Made by a program: the position numbers and the translations under genes
Shown here: in pieces, positions 53,586 to 61,173 of the stretch
Layout: the number at the start of each line of letters is the position of its first letter
Position numbering within the stretch: the first letter of the stretch is position 1
Assembly: GCA_000999315.1 (NCBI GenBank)
Contig: LCFW01000002.1
Span: 248,001 to 312,000 of the forward strand
Direction of reading: 5' to 3'
DNA from: Candidatus Peregrinibacteria bacterium GW2011_GWF2_43_17
GTDB taxonomy: Bacteria; Patescibacteriota; Gracilibacteria; UBA1369; UBA12470
Length of the DNA: 64,000 bases
Notes under the pieces: generated by a model
What the model was told of the DNA's origin: nothing
Seen by the model: only the letters and a program-made list of their open reading frames with translations
Database searches by the model: none

Positions 53586-53603
53586 TAGTGTACACAGACC
53601 CTA
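53585..53603 (+). repeat. Dispersed 19-base repeat, copy C
   Basis: ATAGTGTACACAGACCCTA matches copies at 20687 and 47792. It fills the gap between two convergent genes, overlapping the last base of the small membrane protein gene and the stop codon of the WecG gene. Confidence 0.55.
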
Positions 53604-54401
53604 TCGGATATTTACGTTTATTTTCCCAACCATAACCATATAAGGGAAAACAAAAACCGCATTCCAAATCCTCTTAACTCTGGAAGGTTGTTTAAAAAGT
53701 CTCCATAACCACTCAAGCCCAGCTTTTCTCACGAAAATCGGTGCTCGTTTAATTTTTCCCGATATAAAATCAAAAGCGCCGCCAACACCCATAGCCACCT
53801 TAACGGAAGGCATTTTCTTTAAATTTCTATAAATCCATTTTTCTTGAGGCGGGGATCCGTAAGCCACAAACAACACGTCAGGCCTGGCTGTGTTAATCAA
53901 CGAAACGATTTTGTCATCTTCGGAAACATCGGAACTACCCTCGTAAACACCTGCGATGAATGAATTATTATCCTTGGTATAAATATCTTTAACCGTATTT
54001 GCCACACCATCGGTACCACCAAGTAAGAATACCTTCACATTCTCGTCATTATTGTAAACTTTATCCAGAAAATCTTTCATCAAATCGGCACCGGCAACTC
54101 TTTCAGGTAGAACCTTGTCAAATCTATCCCACACGGCATGAAATATGCCTTTCAGAATACCACTGCGATCTCCCAAACCCGAGGCCCAAAGAACACCCGT
54201 CCCATCGGCAACACTTAAATCGGCTCTATTCAAAATTTGCCTGTATTTTTCATCTTTTTTCGCCTTCAAAAGTATTTCGGGGTTTGGCGTTACGACTTGA
54301 TGTTGTTTCCCATCCTTAAGCAAGAAGAAAAATTTGTCCAAAGCTTCTTTTCTGGTCACGGGATCAAACCTGACACCCAATACTTTTATATCCATAATCA
54401 T
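53601..54401 (-). CDS. WecG/TagA/CpsF family glycosyltransferase
   Basis: The 266-residue protein matches the GT26 family that adds N-acetylmannosamine or a similar sugar to a lipid-linked acceptor. VVTPNPEILLKAKKDEKYRQ, the catalytic-loop ADLSVADGTGVLWAS, VFLLGGTDGVANTV and FVAYGSPPQEKWIYRN are all present. The hydrophobic C-terminal tail fits membrane association. It overlaps the methyltransferase gene by 4 bases (ATGA) and follows it on the transcript. Confidence 0.92.
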   Translation of the reverse strand: MIMDIKVLGVRFDPVTRKEALDKFFFLLKDGKQHQVVTPNPEILLKAKKDEKYRQILNRADLSVADGTGVLWASGLGDRSGILKGIFHAVWDRFDKVLPERVAGADLMKDFLDKVYNNDENVKVFLLGGTDGVANTVKDIYTKDNNSFIAGVYEGSSDVSEDDKIVSLINTARPDVLFVAYGSPPQEKWIYRNLKKMPSVKVAMGVGGAFDFISGKIKRAPIFVRKAGLEWLWRLFKQPSRVKRIWNAVFVFPYMVMVGKINVNIR

Positions 54402-55084
54402 TTAATGAAAGAAACGAAATAATTATTACCACTCGGAGTCAATCCGACCTTTTCAACTTTGAATCCGGCATCCGTAAACAATTTTTCAAGCTCTCTCCGA
54501 GAAAAAGCATAATAGTATCTGTTTATAACGATACCTGAAGTTGCTTTCCAAGGAACAAAAAAGTCACAGAAACCATATTTACCAAATCTGAAGATAAAAC
54601 GCAACAAAACTCGCATAAATAAGCCAAAATATCTAACCTGCCAAAGATTCCAAACCAAAAAAACTCCACGCCCACCATCTTTCATAATTCTTTTTACTTC
54701 ATGTAAAGCATCCAATCGCAATTTTCTCGAAGGAATATGATGAAAAGCCGCAATACTAAGCGCCAAATCAAAACTCGAATCGGGATAGGGAAGTGACAAG
54801 AAATCTCCAATATCGAAGAAATCCCCTTTCCGCTTCGCTATATCTATAAATTTCTGATTATTATCCGCACCTCTGTATTTAACAAAAGTTTTTTTATCCA
54901 AATATTCCTTCAATCTTCCATTCCCACACCCTATATCCAAAACCGATATGTTTTCGATTAAATATTTATCGAAAATCTCAAAATCTTGCCATCCGCACCT
55001 TCTTGTCGCATCAAAATCGACCGCTATATTCGAATAATCATATTTGACCTTATTTAGAAGCTCTCTTGCGGTTGAATCTTTCAT
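54398..55084 (-). CDS. Trm9-like SAM-dependent methyltransferase
   Basis: The 228-residue class I methyltransferase has the SAM loop VLDIGCGNGRLKEYL. Beyond the core it resembles Trm9/ALKBH8, which methylates cm5U34 of tRNA: the N-terminal YDYSNIAVDFDATRRCGW recalls the family pattern Y-x-x-IA-x-x-F-x-x-TR-x-x-x-W, ALSIAAFHHIPSRKLRLDAL and GGRGVFLVWNLWQ also fit, and the tail has YYYAFSRRELEKLFTDAGF. The divergent neighbour 41 bases away is elp3, which makes cm5U. It is also coupled to a glycosyltransferase gene, so a glycan or lipid substrate cannot be excluded. Confidence 0.75.
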   Translation of the reverse strand: MKDSTARELLNKVKYDYSNIAVDFDATRRCGWQDFEIFDKYLIENISVLDIGCGNGRLKEYLDKKTFVKYRGADNNQKFIDIAKRKGDFFDIGDFLSLPYPDSSFDLALSIAAFHHIPSRKLRLDALHEVKRIMKDGGRGVFLVWNLWQVRYFGLFMRVLLRFIFRFGKYGFCDFFVPWKATSGIVINRYYYAFSRRELEKLFTDAGFKVEKVGLTPSGNNYFVSFIK

Positions 55085-55110
55085 AAGTTATAACCTATCA
55101 AGGCTCGCAA

Positions 55111-55116
55111 ATTATA
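55111..55116 (-). promoter_or_regulatory. -10 box for the methyltransferase operon in the elp3 gap
   Basis: On the minus strand the hexamer is a perfect TATAAT, about 27 bases before the methyltransferase ATG. On the plus strand the same region reads TATACC (55113-55118), which would start elp3 almost at its ATG. The two divergent promoters would therefore overlap. Confidence 0.4.
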
Positions 55117-55125
55117 CCTGATTAA

Positions 55126-56676
55126 ATGCAAAACGAAAAATTACTTCACGCGATATTAGAAAAAGCCATTGAAAGCAAGTGCCATACAGCCGGTGATTTG
55201 CAAAAAATCAAAAACGAATTTGCAAAAAAATTCAAAGCCTACTCGGTGTCAAATTACGAACTTAACAGATATTATTTCAAAAGCAATCTTCCAAGAAACG
55301 CCGCTTTAAACAAAACACTTCAAAAACGCGAAGTCCGATCAATTTCCGGAGTAGCGATCATAACAGTCTTAACCAAGCCTTACCCTTGCCCCGGGAAATG
55401 TGTTTACTGCCCAAGCGAGAAGGGTATGCCAAAAAGCTACCTCTCGAACGAACCGGCCGCCATGAGGGCCCTCCTGAACGATTTCAACCCATACAAACAA
55501 ATTGAAAAACGCTTGATAAGCCTAAAAAACCAAGGACACCCGACAGACAAAATAGAATTGATCGTGCTTGGCGGAACATTTTCATTTTATCCAAGAAGAT
55601 ATCAAATGGATTTTATACGCCAATGTTTCAACGCACTTAACGGCGGAAAGAAAGAACTTTCTCTCGAAAAAGCCCAAAAAAAGAACGAAATCGCCGAACA
55701 CAGAGTAGTCGGCTTGAGCCTTGAAACACGCCCCGATTACATCACGAAAAACGAAGTTAGATGGTTCCGCAAACTCGGATGCACGAAAGTACAACTCGGC
55801 GTTCAACATTTGGATAACGAAATCTTGAAATATGTAAAAAGAGGTCATTTCAAAGAAGACTCTATTCGCGCAATCGCGCTCGCAAAAGATGCCGGACTCA
55901 AAGTTTGCCTACACATGATGCCAAATCTTCCGGGAAGTACTCCGGAGAAAGACGTGGAAATGTTCCAGGAACTATTCGCAAATCCCGATTTCCGACCCGA
56001 TTACTTGAAAATATATCCTTGCACGGTTACGCCGTGGAGCGAACTTGAGACATGGTTCAAACAAGGAAAATATAAGAGTTACTCCGATAAAACGCTGACT
56101 GAAACTTTGGTTAAAATAAAATCTTTAATACCAAAATACGTCAGAATCGAACGACTTGTAAGAGATATCCCGGGAGAAAGCATATTGGAAGGAAGTCGCG
56201 TAACAAATTTAAGACAAGAACTTTTAAAAGCATATCCGAACCTAAAATGCGACTGTATCAGATGCCGAGAGATCAAAAACGAAGAGATCGACCCATCAAA
56301 AATAAAGTTTAACATGATTGAATTTGACGCATCGAAAGGTAAAGAGTTCTTTCTAACATATAATCAAGACGACAAATTATGTTCAATGCTAAGATTAAGA
56401 TTCCCTGGATCACACGATATAATAAAAGAACTTCCAAAAGGCACCGCCATCATTAGAGAAGTTCACACCTACGGACAACAGCTCAAAATATCGGGTAAAA
56501 ACAGTGGCGAAGCCCAACACATGGGATTAGGAAGAAAACTGATAAAAAAAGTGGAAGAAATCTCAAAAAAAGCCGGCTATAAACAACTCGCAGTTATCAG
56601 CAGTATCGGCACTCGTGAATATTACAAGAAATTGGGGTACAAATTGGTAGGAACATATATGGAGAAAACCCTGTGA
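55126..56676 (+). CDS. elp3: Elp3-like tRNA wobble-uridine radical SAM/GNAT enzyme
   Basis: Elp3 adds a carboxymethyl group to U34 of tRNA using SAM radical chemistry and acetyl-CoA. The 516-residue protein has radical SAM cysteines C88, C92 and C95 (PCPGKCVYCPSEKG), then NEPAAMRALLNDFNPYKQ, LGGTFSFYP, KVQLGVQHLDNEIL, and ERLVRDIPGESILEGSRVTNLRQ with CDCIRCREI. The C-terminal GNAT domain has REVHTYGQQL, GLGRKLIKKVEEI and SIGTREYYKKLGYKLVGTYM. All marks are those of Elp3, not a general radical SAM enzyme. It is divergent from the Trm9-like gene. Confidence 0.95.
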   Translation: MQNEKLLHAILEKAIESKCHTAGDLQKIKNEFAKKFKAYSVSNYELNRYYFKSNLPRNAALNKTLQKREVRSISGVAIITVLTKPYPCPGKCVYCPSEKGMPKSYLSNEPAAMRALLNDFNPYKQIEKRLISLKNQGHPTDKIELIVLGGTFSFYPRRYQMDFIRQCFNALNGGKKELSLEKAQKKNEIAEHRVVGLSLETRPDYITKNEVRWFRKLGCTKVQLGVQHLDNEILKYVKRGHFKEDSIRAIALAKDAGLKVCLHMMPNLPGSTPEKDVEMFQELFANPDFRPDYLKIYPCTVTPWSELETWFKQGKYKSYSDKTLTETLVKIKSLIPKYVRIERLVRDIPGESILEGSRVTNLRQELLKAYPNLKCDCIRCREIKNEEIDPSKIKFNMIEFDASKGKEFFLTYNQDDKLCSMLRLRFPGSHDIIKELPKGTAIIREVHTYGQQLKISGKNSGEAQHMGLGRKLIKKVEEISKKAGYKQLAVISSIGTREYYKKLGYKLVGTYMEKTL

Positions 56677-56726
56677 AGCTTTAAATTACCGCTCTGTAAT
56701 TTCTGCTTTCTACGATTTCGTAATTC

Positions 56727-56735
56727 TGGTATAAT
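56727..56735 (+). promoter_or_regulatory. Extended -10 promoter for the 1194-residue gene
   Basis: TGGTATAAT is an extended -10 element (TGN then perfect TATAAT at 56730-56735). No good -35 is seen. The transcript would start near 56742, 17 bases before the ATG. Confidence 0.55.
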
Positions 56736-56758
56736 AAATAGATATAAAAAAAACAAAA

Positions 56759-59700
56759 ATGACACTTCCTGCTGGACAAGATCCGTCCCCTGAAACTCCA
56801 CAATCAAAAGAAATAGCTCAAGAATCGCCTAGGGAAACCGCTATACAAGAAAGCCAAAGGGAGAGAGCCGATTTGGGCTTGGAAAGATTACAGTCGGATA
56901 TAGATAAAATCGACGCGATAGATGTTAATAAAAGCCCGGAAGCCCAAAAAGAAAATATACGAATTTTAGAAAGCGTATCGTTTTTAATAATAGGGAAACT
57001 CCTCGGGAAATATGACAAAGCAAGACTTAAAACGGAAATCCGTTTGATTGAAGAACTGCCCAATCCGAACGATATCGAAAGGATGGCGATCATAAAAATA
57101 AAAGAAATATTGAGCTCGCCGAACAAGCCGATATTTAAATGGTTGGAAAAATGGGGATCGTTGGTTGAAAGAGGAGATGAAGCATTAAAAAGAGCGCAAA
57201 ACGATAAAGATAAATTGGAACAAGGCGACGGCAAAAAATGGTCAACCGGCAAAATAATAATGACTGCCGCCTTGGTAGCCGGAGGAGCTTATGCCGGTTA
57301 CAAGCTGGTAGATTGGATTACAAAAAAATTCTCGAAAGACAAAGATCAAACAACACCCGAAACAGAACCGCAAGAAGAAAAAAAAGGAGGATTTTGGAAA
57401 ACTTTAGCCAAAACACTTGGCATAAGTGGTGCACTTAGCGCCGTAATGATCGGAGCATGCCTTATAGATCCGAAACACATAGGCGAATGGGTATCGGACA
57501 ATCTCGGTGTCAGCCTCACGAAAGAATCATTTATGGAATTCTTCTCACACCTTGTGAAAGGTGAATGGGAAGAAGCTTTTAAAGCGCTTTCATCGTCAAT
57601 TGAGGTAACCAATCCGCTCATAGCGGAAAGTGCCGCGGTAATCGGCATGGATCCCAAAACATTATTGATTTTTAAAGATAAAAAATACAAAAGACTGGCT
57701 GGAATTATGGGCGATCTTCAACGCGGATTGGAAACGGTAGTTACGGGATTACTGGAAGATTATGAGATCCCGATGGTATTTTCCGGAGAGCAAAAAGCCA
57801 AATGCCTCGAAGACACAAAAAAACTTGCCGAATTTCTCGACGAGCACAAAAAAGACATTGCGGAGATCAAACCGCCGCCCGAAACGGTCGAAGACGTCCT
57901 CACCGGACTTAAAAGAATGGGCAAACTGGGCACACCTGCCGAGCAAACACAACCGCAACAAGAAGAACCCGCAGGACAACTCGAGGACGGCAAACTCGAT
58001 GAAAGAATTTTCCCAAGCGCATCCGCAGCCATAGAAAGATGGCAATCAAACGGTGGTGAAATATCCGAAACACCGGAGTTGGCGGCGGAAATAATGCAAG
58101 GGACAATAGAAGACGGCGGAGCGGTTATCATCCATGACGGAGTGGTTTTATTATTCAAAGCGGGCGCCGCAGTTGTACTCACATCGGTTGCAGTAGTGGT
58201 TGAAACGTTTCAAGAAATCGCAAAAGCGATATTTACCGACGAAGAGAGCGACGTCGTCGAAACATATTGGGACAGCGGCGGAAAATATTTCGTTTACGCG
58301 GGATTGGCCGGCGGAGGCGCTAAAGGCGTCACATATTATATGAAAACCCACAATGTCTTGGGATCCGTACGAGCTGGCGGAAGAGTCGTAGTCAGAGGTA
58401 TAGCCGGACCGGCAGAAGTGTTGAGAATAACTGCGCATACCGGTTTAGACATATATCGCCAAGGCGTTGATTTCTATTATAAAGGTAGAAAATTAACAAC
58501 CTCATCAGAAGTAGTGAAAATTAAATGGGCACATGCAAGAGCGAAATTTCATGCGGAAATATTCAGAAGATATCTAACGGCATTACATCCGAAAAATTTT
58601 CAGGGTAAAGCTTTACAAGAATATTTCCAACGAGTATATGGGAAATTTTATGAAACCAGATTACAAGCGGTTTTGCAAAGACACGCGATGAAATTCATAA
58701 GTTCCTTGAAAGATTACTATTATTTGACTAACCCCGAAGCAATCAAACAATTACCGCCCGTTGATGATTTGACGCAATTTACTCAAAAAGTATCTGTCGA
58801 AAATTGTGTCAACGATTTCATGGGTAAGCAAACAGTACCTGAATACATCACCGCAGGCACAATCAAATCACGCGCCGAAAGAATGGCAAAAGAAGCCGGT
58901 AAGAGTAAAGACGCATGGCAAGAGTTCGAAGCACAAGCGAGAACCGCTCTTGAAGAAGATGTGGCCAAGATGGATTCGGCTCTGGAATCCGCCGCAAACC
59001 CATCTCCAACAGAAGGTACCGCTACACCCGCCGAAACCACACCGGCACCAAAACTAAGCGCAAAACTGGCGGAGAAACTTAGGAAACTTGGTGTTTCCGA
59101 CGAACTCATAGCCAAGATGCAGGAAAAATTCAGACTGACAGAAACTCAAGTCAGGCAACTCATCAAGGATCTTGGAGAAAAGGCCGATTCAAAATTGAAA
59201 ATAAGCAAACTTACCGAAGTATTAAAAGACCCGAAATACGCAAAATATACTCCGGTAATCAAAAAAGCGCTTGTTGGAGGACTCGGATTCTTAGCGGCTA
59301 TCATGATCACGCATGGTTATGAAAACACCACGGACAAAGCAGGATATCTTATCAAAACCGGAGCCGAATTCGGAGCATTTTGGGCGGGGGCAAAAGCTAC
59401 CGAAATGACATTCGGCAAAGCCGTCACTCATCCGATTGCAAGATTCTTGGTAGATTTGGCAGGAGGAATGGCGGGGGCGCTCGGTATGGGAATGGTATGG
59501 AATTCCACAGGCGGATATATGCTGGACAAATATTGTCCGGATAGAGATGTGAAATTTGCCGAAAGTACATTTGGGCAAGGCTTGGATGGAGCAACAACAG
59601 TGCTTGGGTGGGCAGTCTTAACAGATCCGGGAGAGTGGATTTTAGAACAAGTTGGTTTGCAAGGAGGAGTTGACGAAGACACAGATCCAATAGCGTATCT

Positions 59701-60343
59701 CCAAGACAAAGTAAGAATGATGAGACCTTTCGGTCAATCGGGATGGAGTGAAAGCATATTTAAAGACATGCCTACACATACAATCGGCCAACTTGAAGAA
59801 GAAGCGCAAAAAACCATGGAAGACGTAAAAGAAGACCTCGTCGACTTACAAAAAGATCTCGAAGAAGCCCGCAAAGATAACAACGAAGACGAAATTGCGG
59901 AACTCGAAGAGAAAATTGCAAAAAAAGAGGAAACGCTTGAGAAATTAACATCTTTGGCAACAGGTCAATGGGTAAAAGAAACCATGGCAAGACTTGCCTT
60001 AAACGAGGAGCTGTTCCTAACTCCCGCACAAGCGGAATTCCGAAGAATTGCCGACACCAAATTCAAAGGAGGAGGCGAAAAATTCGACCAAATCATGACC
60101 GCGCTTGAACAAGGACAGGAAAAAACAACAGATGAAGGCGCCAATCAAGTATGGAAATACTTGGTAGGGGAGTCGGCTAAAATCAACGATGCCGAAATAT
60201 CATTCAGGGATTTCATATTAAGCAAGAAGCTTACAAAAGAACAAACTGCATTCGTTGGCAAATATCTGTCGCACGTAGAACAGAAAGGGAAGCCCGAAAC
60301 TCCAACCGAAGGCGGAGTTGACTCCGAACAGTTTGTTGCGTAA
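56759..60343 (+). CDS. Very large protein with hydrophobic segments, unknown function
   Basis: The 1194-residue protein has no N-terminal signal peptide. A charged N-terminus is followed by several Gly/Ala-rich hydrophobic segments (IIMTAALVAGGAYAGYKLV near 165-183; LGISGALSAVMIGACLI; AAVVLTSVAVVVETF; ALVGGLGFLAAIMIT; LVDLAGGMAGALGMGMVW). Between them are Pro/Glu/Gln-rich linkers and helical regions, and a coiled coil near 1020-1065 (LEEEAQKTMEDVKEDLVDLQ). It could be a membrane-associated scaffold. I do not recognise the family. It has its own promoter and a terminator-like hairpin. Confidence 0.75.
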   Translation: MTLPAGQDPSPETPQSKEIAQESPRETAIQESQRERADLGLERLQSDIDKIDAIDVNKSPEAQKENIRILESVSFLIIGKLLGKYDKARLKTEIRLIEELPNPNDIERMAIIKIKEILSSPNKPIFKWLEKWGSLVERGDEALKRAQNDKDKLEQGDGKKWSTGKIIMTAALVAGGAYAGYKLVDWITKKFSKDKDQTTPETEPQEEKKGGFWKTLAKTLGISGALSAVMIGACLIDPKHIGEWVSDNLGVSLTKESFMEFFSHLVKGEWEEAFKALSSSIEVTNPLIAESAAVIGMDPKTLLIFKDKKYKRLAGIMGDLQRGLETVVTGLLEDYEIPMVFSGEQKAKCLEDTKKLAEFLDEHKKDIAEIKPPPETVEDVLTGLKRMGKLGTPAEQTQPQQEEPAGQLEDGKLDERIFPSASAAIERWQSNGGEISETPELAAEIMQGTIEDGGAVIIHDGVVLLFKAGAAVVLTSVAVVVETFQEIAKAIFTDEESDVVETYWDSGGKYFVYAGLAGGGAKGVTYYMKTHNVLGSVRAGGRVVVRGIAGPAEVLRITAHTGLDIYRQGVDFYYKGRKLTTSSEVVKIKWAHARAKFHAEIFRRYLTALHPKNFQGKALQEYFQRVYGKFYETRLQAVLQRHAMKFISSLKDYYYLTNPEAIKQLPPVDDLTQFTQKVSVENCVNDFMGKQTVPEYITAGTIKSRAERMAKEAGKSKDAWQEFEAQARTALEEDVAKMDSALESAANPSPTEGTATPAETTPAPKLSAKLAEKLRKLGVSDELIAKMQEKFRLTETQVRQLIKDLGEKADSKLKISKLTEVLKDPKYAKYTPVIKKALVGGLGFLAAIMITHGYENTTDKAGYLIKTGAEFGAFWAGAKATEMTFGKAVTHPIARFLVDLAGGMAGALGMGMVWNSTGGYMLDKYCPDRDVKFAESTFGQGLDGATTVLGWAVLTDPGEWILEQVGLQGGVDEDTDPIAYLQDKVRMMRPFGQSGWSESIFKDMPTHTIGQLEEEAQKTMEDVKEDLVDLQKDLEEARKDNNEDEIAELEEKIAKKEETLEKLTSLATGQWVKETMARLALNEELFLTPAQAEFRRIADTKFKGGGEKFDQIMTALEQGQEKTTDEGANQVWKYLVGESAKINDAEISFRDFILSKKLTKEQTAFVGKYLSHVEQKGKPETPTEGGVDSEQFVA

Positions 60344-60367
60344 TTCGAATCGGAGTGCGATTTTTTT
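60321..60367 (+). terminator. Rho-independent terminator after the 1194-residue gene
   Basis: ACTCCGA (60321-60327) pairs with TCGGAGT (60350-60356), followed by GCGA and seven Ts. The loop includes the stop codon. CGGAGT at 60313 offers a competing pair with ACTCCG. Confidence 0.5.
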
Positions 60368-60410
60368 ATGCAGTCGTTTTTTCGTATAAATTAAATTCGA
60401 TTTAACAAAC

Positions 60411-60717
60411 AAAAAAGGGGTCCTTCAAAACGTCCGGATTTTTAAAACAAACGCCCCAAAGTAGGGCGGCACATCCAATCCCGCACAATATATCTTGTGC
60501 GGAGCATGCTATAGGTCAAAGTTCAAAACGCCTCTCTCTCGACCCCTCTCGGCACATCTTTATCCGAAAACCTACGAAAGCACCGCCCTATTAAGGGCTT
60601 GCTCAAGCCGTTAATCTTAAAACACGCGTTTTAAGAGGTTTTAGCAATCAAGACGACCAAAACATCGTCCGGCAGACGTTTTGGAACAACTTTTTCAAGA
60701 AAACTTACTTCGGCCCC
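60411..60717 (-). ncRNA. Candidate structured RNA, unidentified
   Basis: This gene-free stretch has no reading frame of note but is full of stems. Read on the minus strand it begins GGGGCC (60717) and ends GGACCCC followed by six Ts (60411), which pair with each other. Internal hairpins include CCGCACAA/TTGTGCGG (60481-60502), CTTAAAAC/GTTTTAAG (60616-60635), GGCTTG/CAAGCC, and CCAAAAC/GTTTTGG (60658-60684). GTTCCAAAACGTC can also pair with the 3' GACGTTTTGAAGGAC, competing with a local hairpin. I found no core motifs of RNase P RNA, tmRNA or SRP RNA. No clear promoter was found. Confidence 0.55.
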
Positions 60718-60749
60718 GCATTGAAATTCACATTTGCAAATATTTATTT

Positions 60750-60777
60750 TTGACGCGCCAAATCAAAGTTTTATAAT
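60750..60777 (+). promoter_or_regulatory. Promoter giving a leaderless mRNA
   Basis: TTGACG at 60750-60755 and a perfect TATAAT at 60772-60777 are 16 bases apart. The expected start of transcription is 6 to 7 bases on, at about 60784, which is the A of the ATG. Confidence 0.65.
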
Positions 60778-60783
60778 TAAATC

Positions 60784-61173
60784 ATGGAAACGATTACGCG
60801 AAATATTGCGGAACTTGGAAACATGACAACGACCGACGAATTCCTAATTATGGCAGAAAGTATTTTGACTAGTCGTCAATTCGTCACCAGTTTGATTGAG
60901 AAAAGACCTTTCAGGAATTTAAACGATCAAGATGCACTGTATCTGGCGGAAATCATTACAAATGTAAAGGGAACACGGAATACATCGCATCGATTAACAC
61001 CGGAACAAGCTCGAAAATATCTAAGCAGGGCTATACAAACAGAAGCTGATTTAAGATCGATAACCAACTTTTTGAAAAACAAAAAAACAATTAAACATAC
61101 CGTGAAAGAAAGCCGAAAAGCCCAACAAATTGGATTTTTAAGAACGCTTTTTAGACGCCTCCTGATTCGTTAA
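60784..61173 (+). CDS. Small helical hypothetical protein
   Basis: The 129-residue product is helical and basic toward the end (QQIGFLRTLFRRLLIR). It has no membrane segment and no recognised family. The promoter predicts a leaderless transcript. Its 3' end overlaps the end of recG on the opposite strand by 36 bases. Confidence 0.65.
   Translation: METITRNIAELGNMTTTDEFLIMAESILTSRQFVTSLIEKRPFRNLNDQDALYLAEIITNVKGTRNTSHRLTPEQARKYLSRAIQTEADLRSITNFLKNKKTIKHTVKESRKAQQIGFLRTLFRRLLIR

Noticed and set aside
60411..60717. RNase P RNA, tmRNA or SRP RNA
   Set aside because: I found no GAGGAAAGUCC-type RNase P core, no TTCGA T-arm or CCA end with a tag frame for tmRNA, and no GGAAGGAAGCAG-like SRP loop on either strand.
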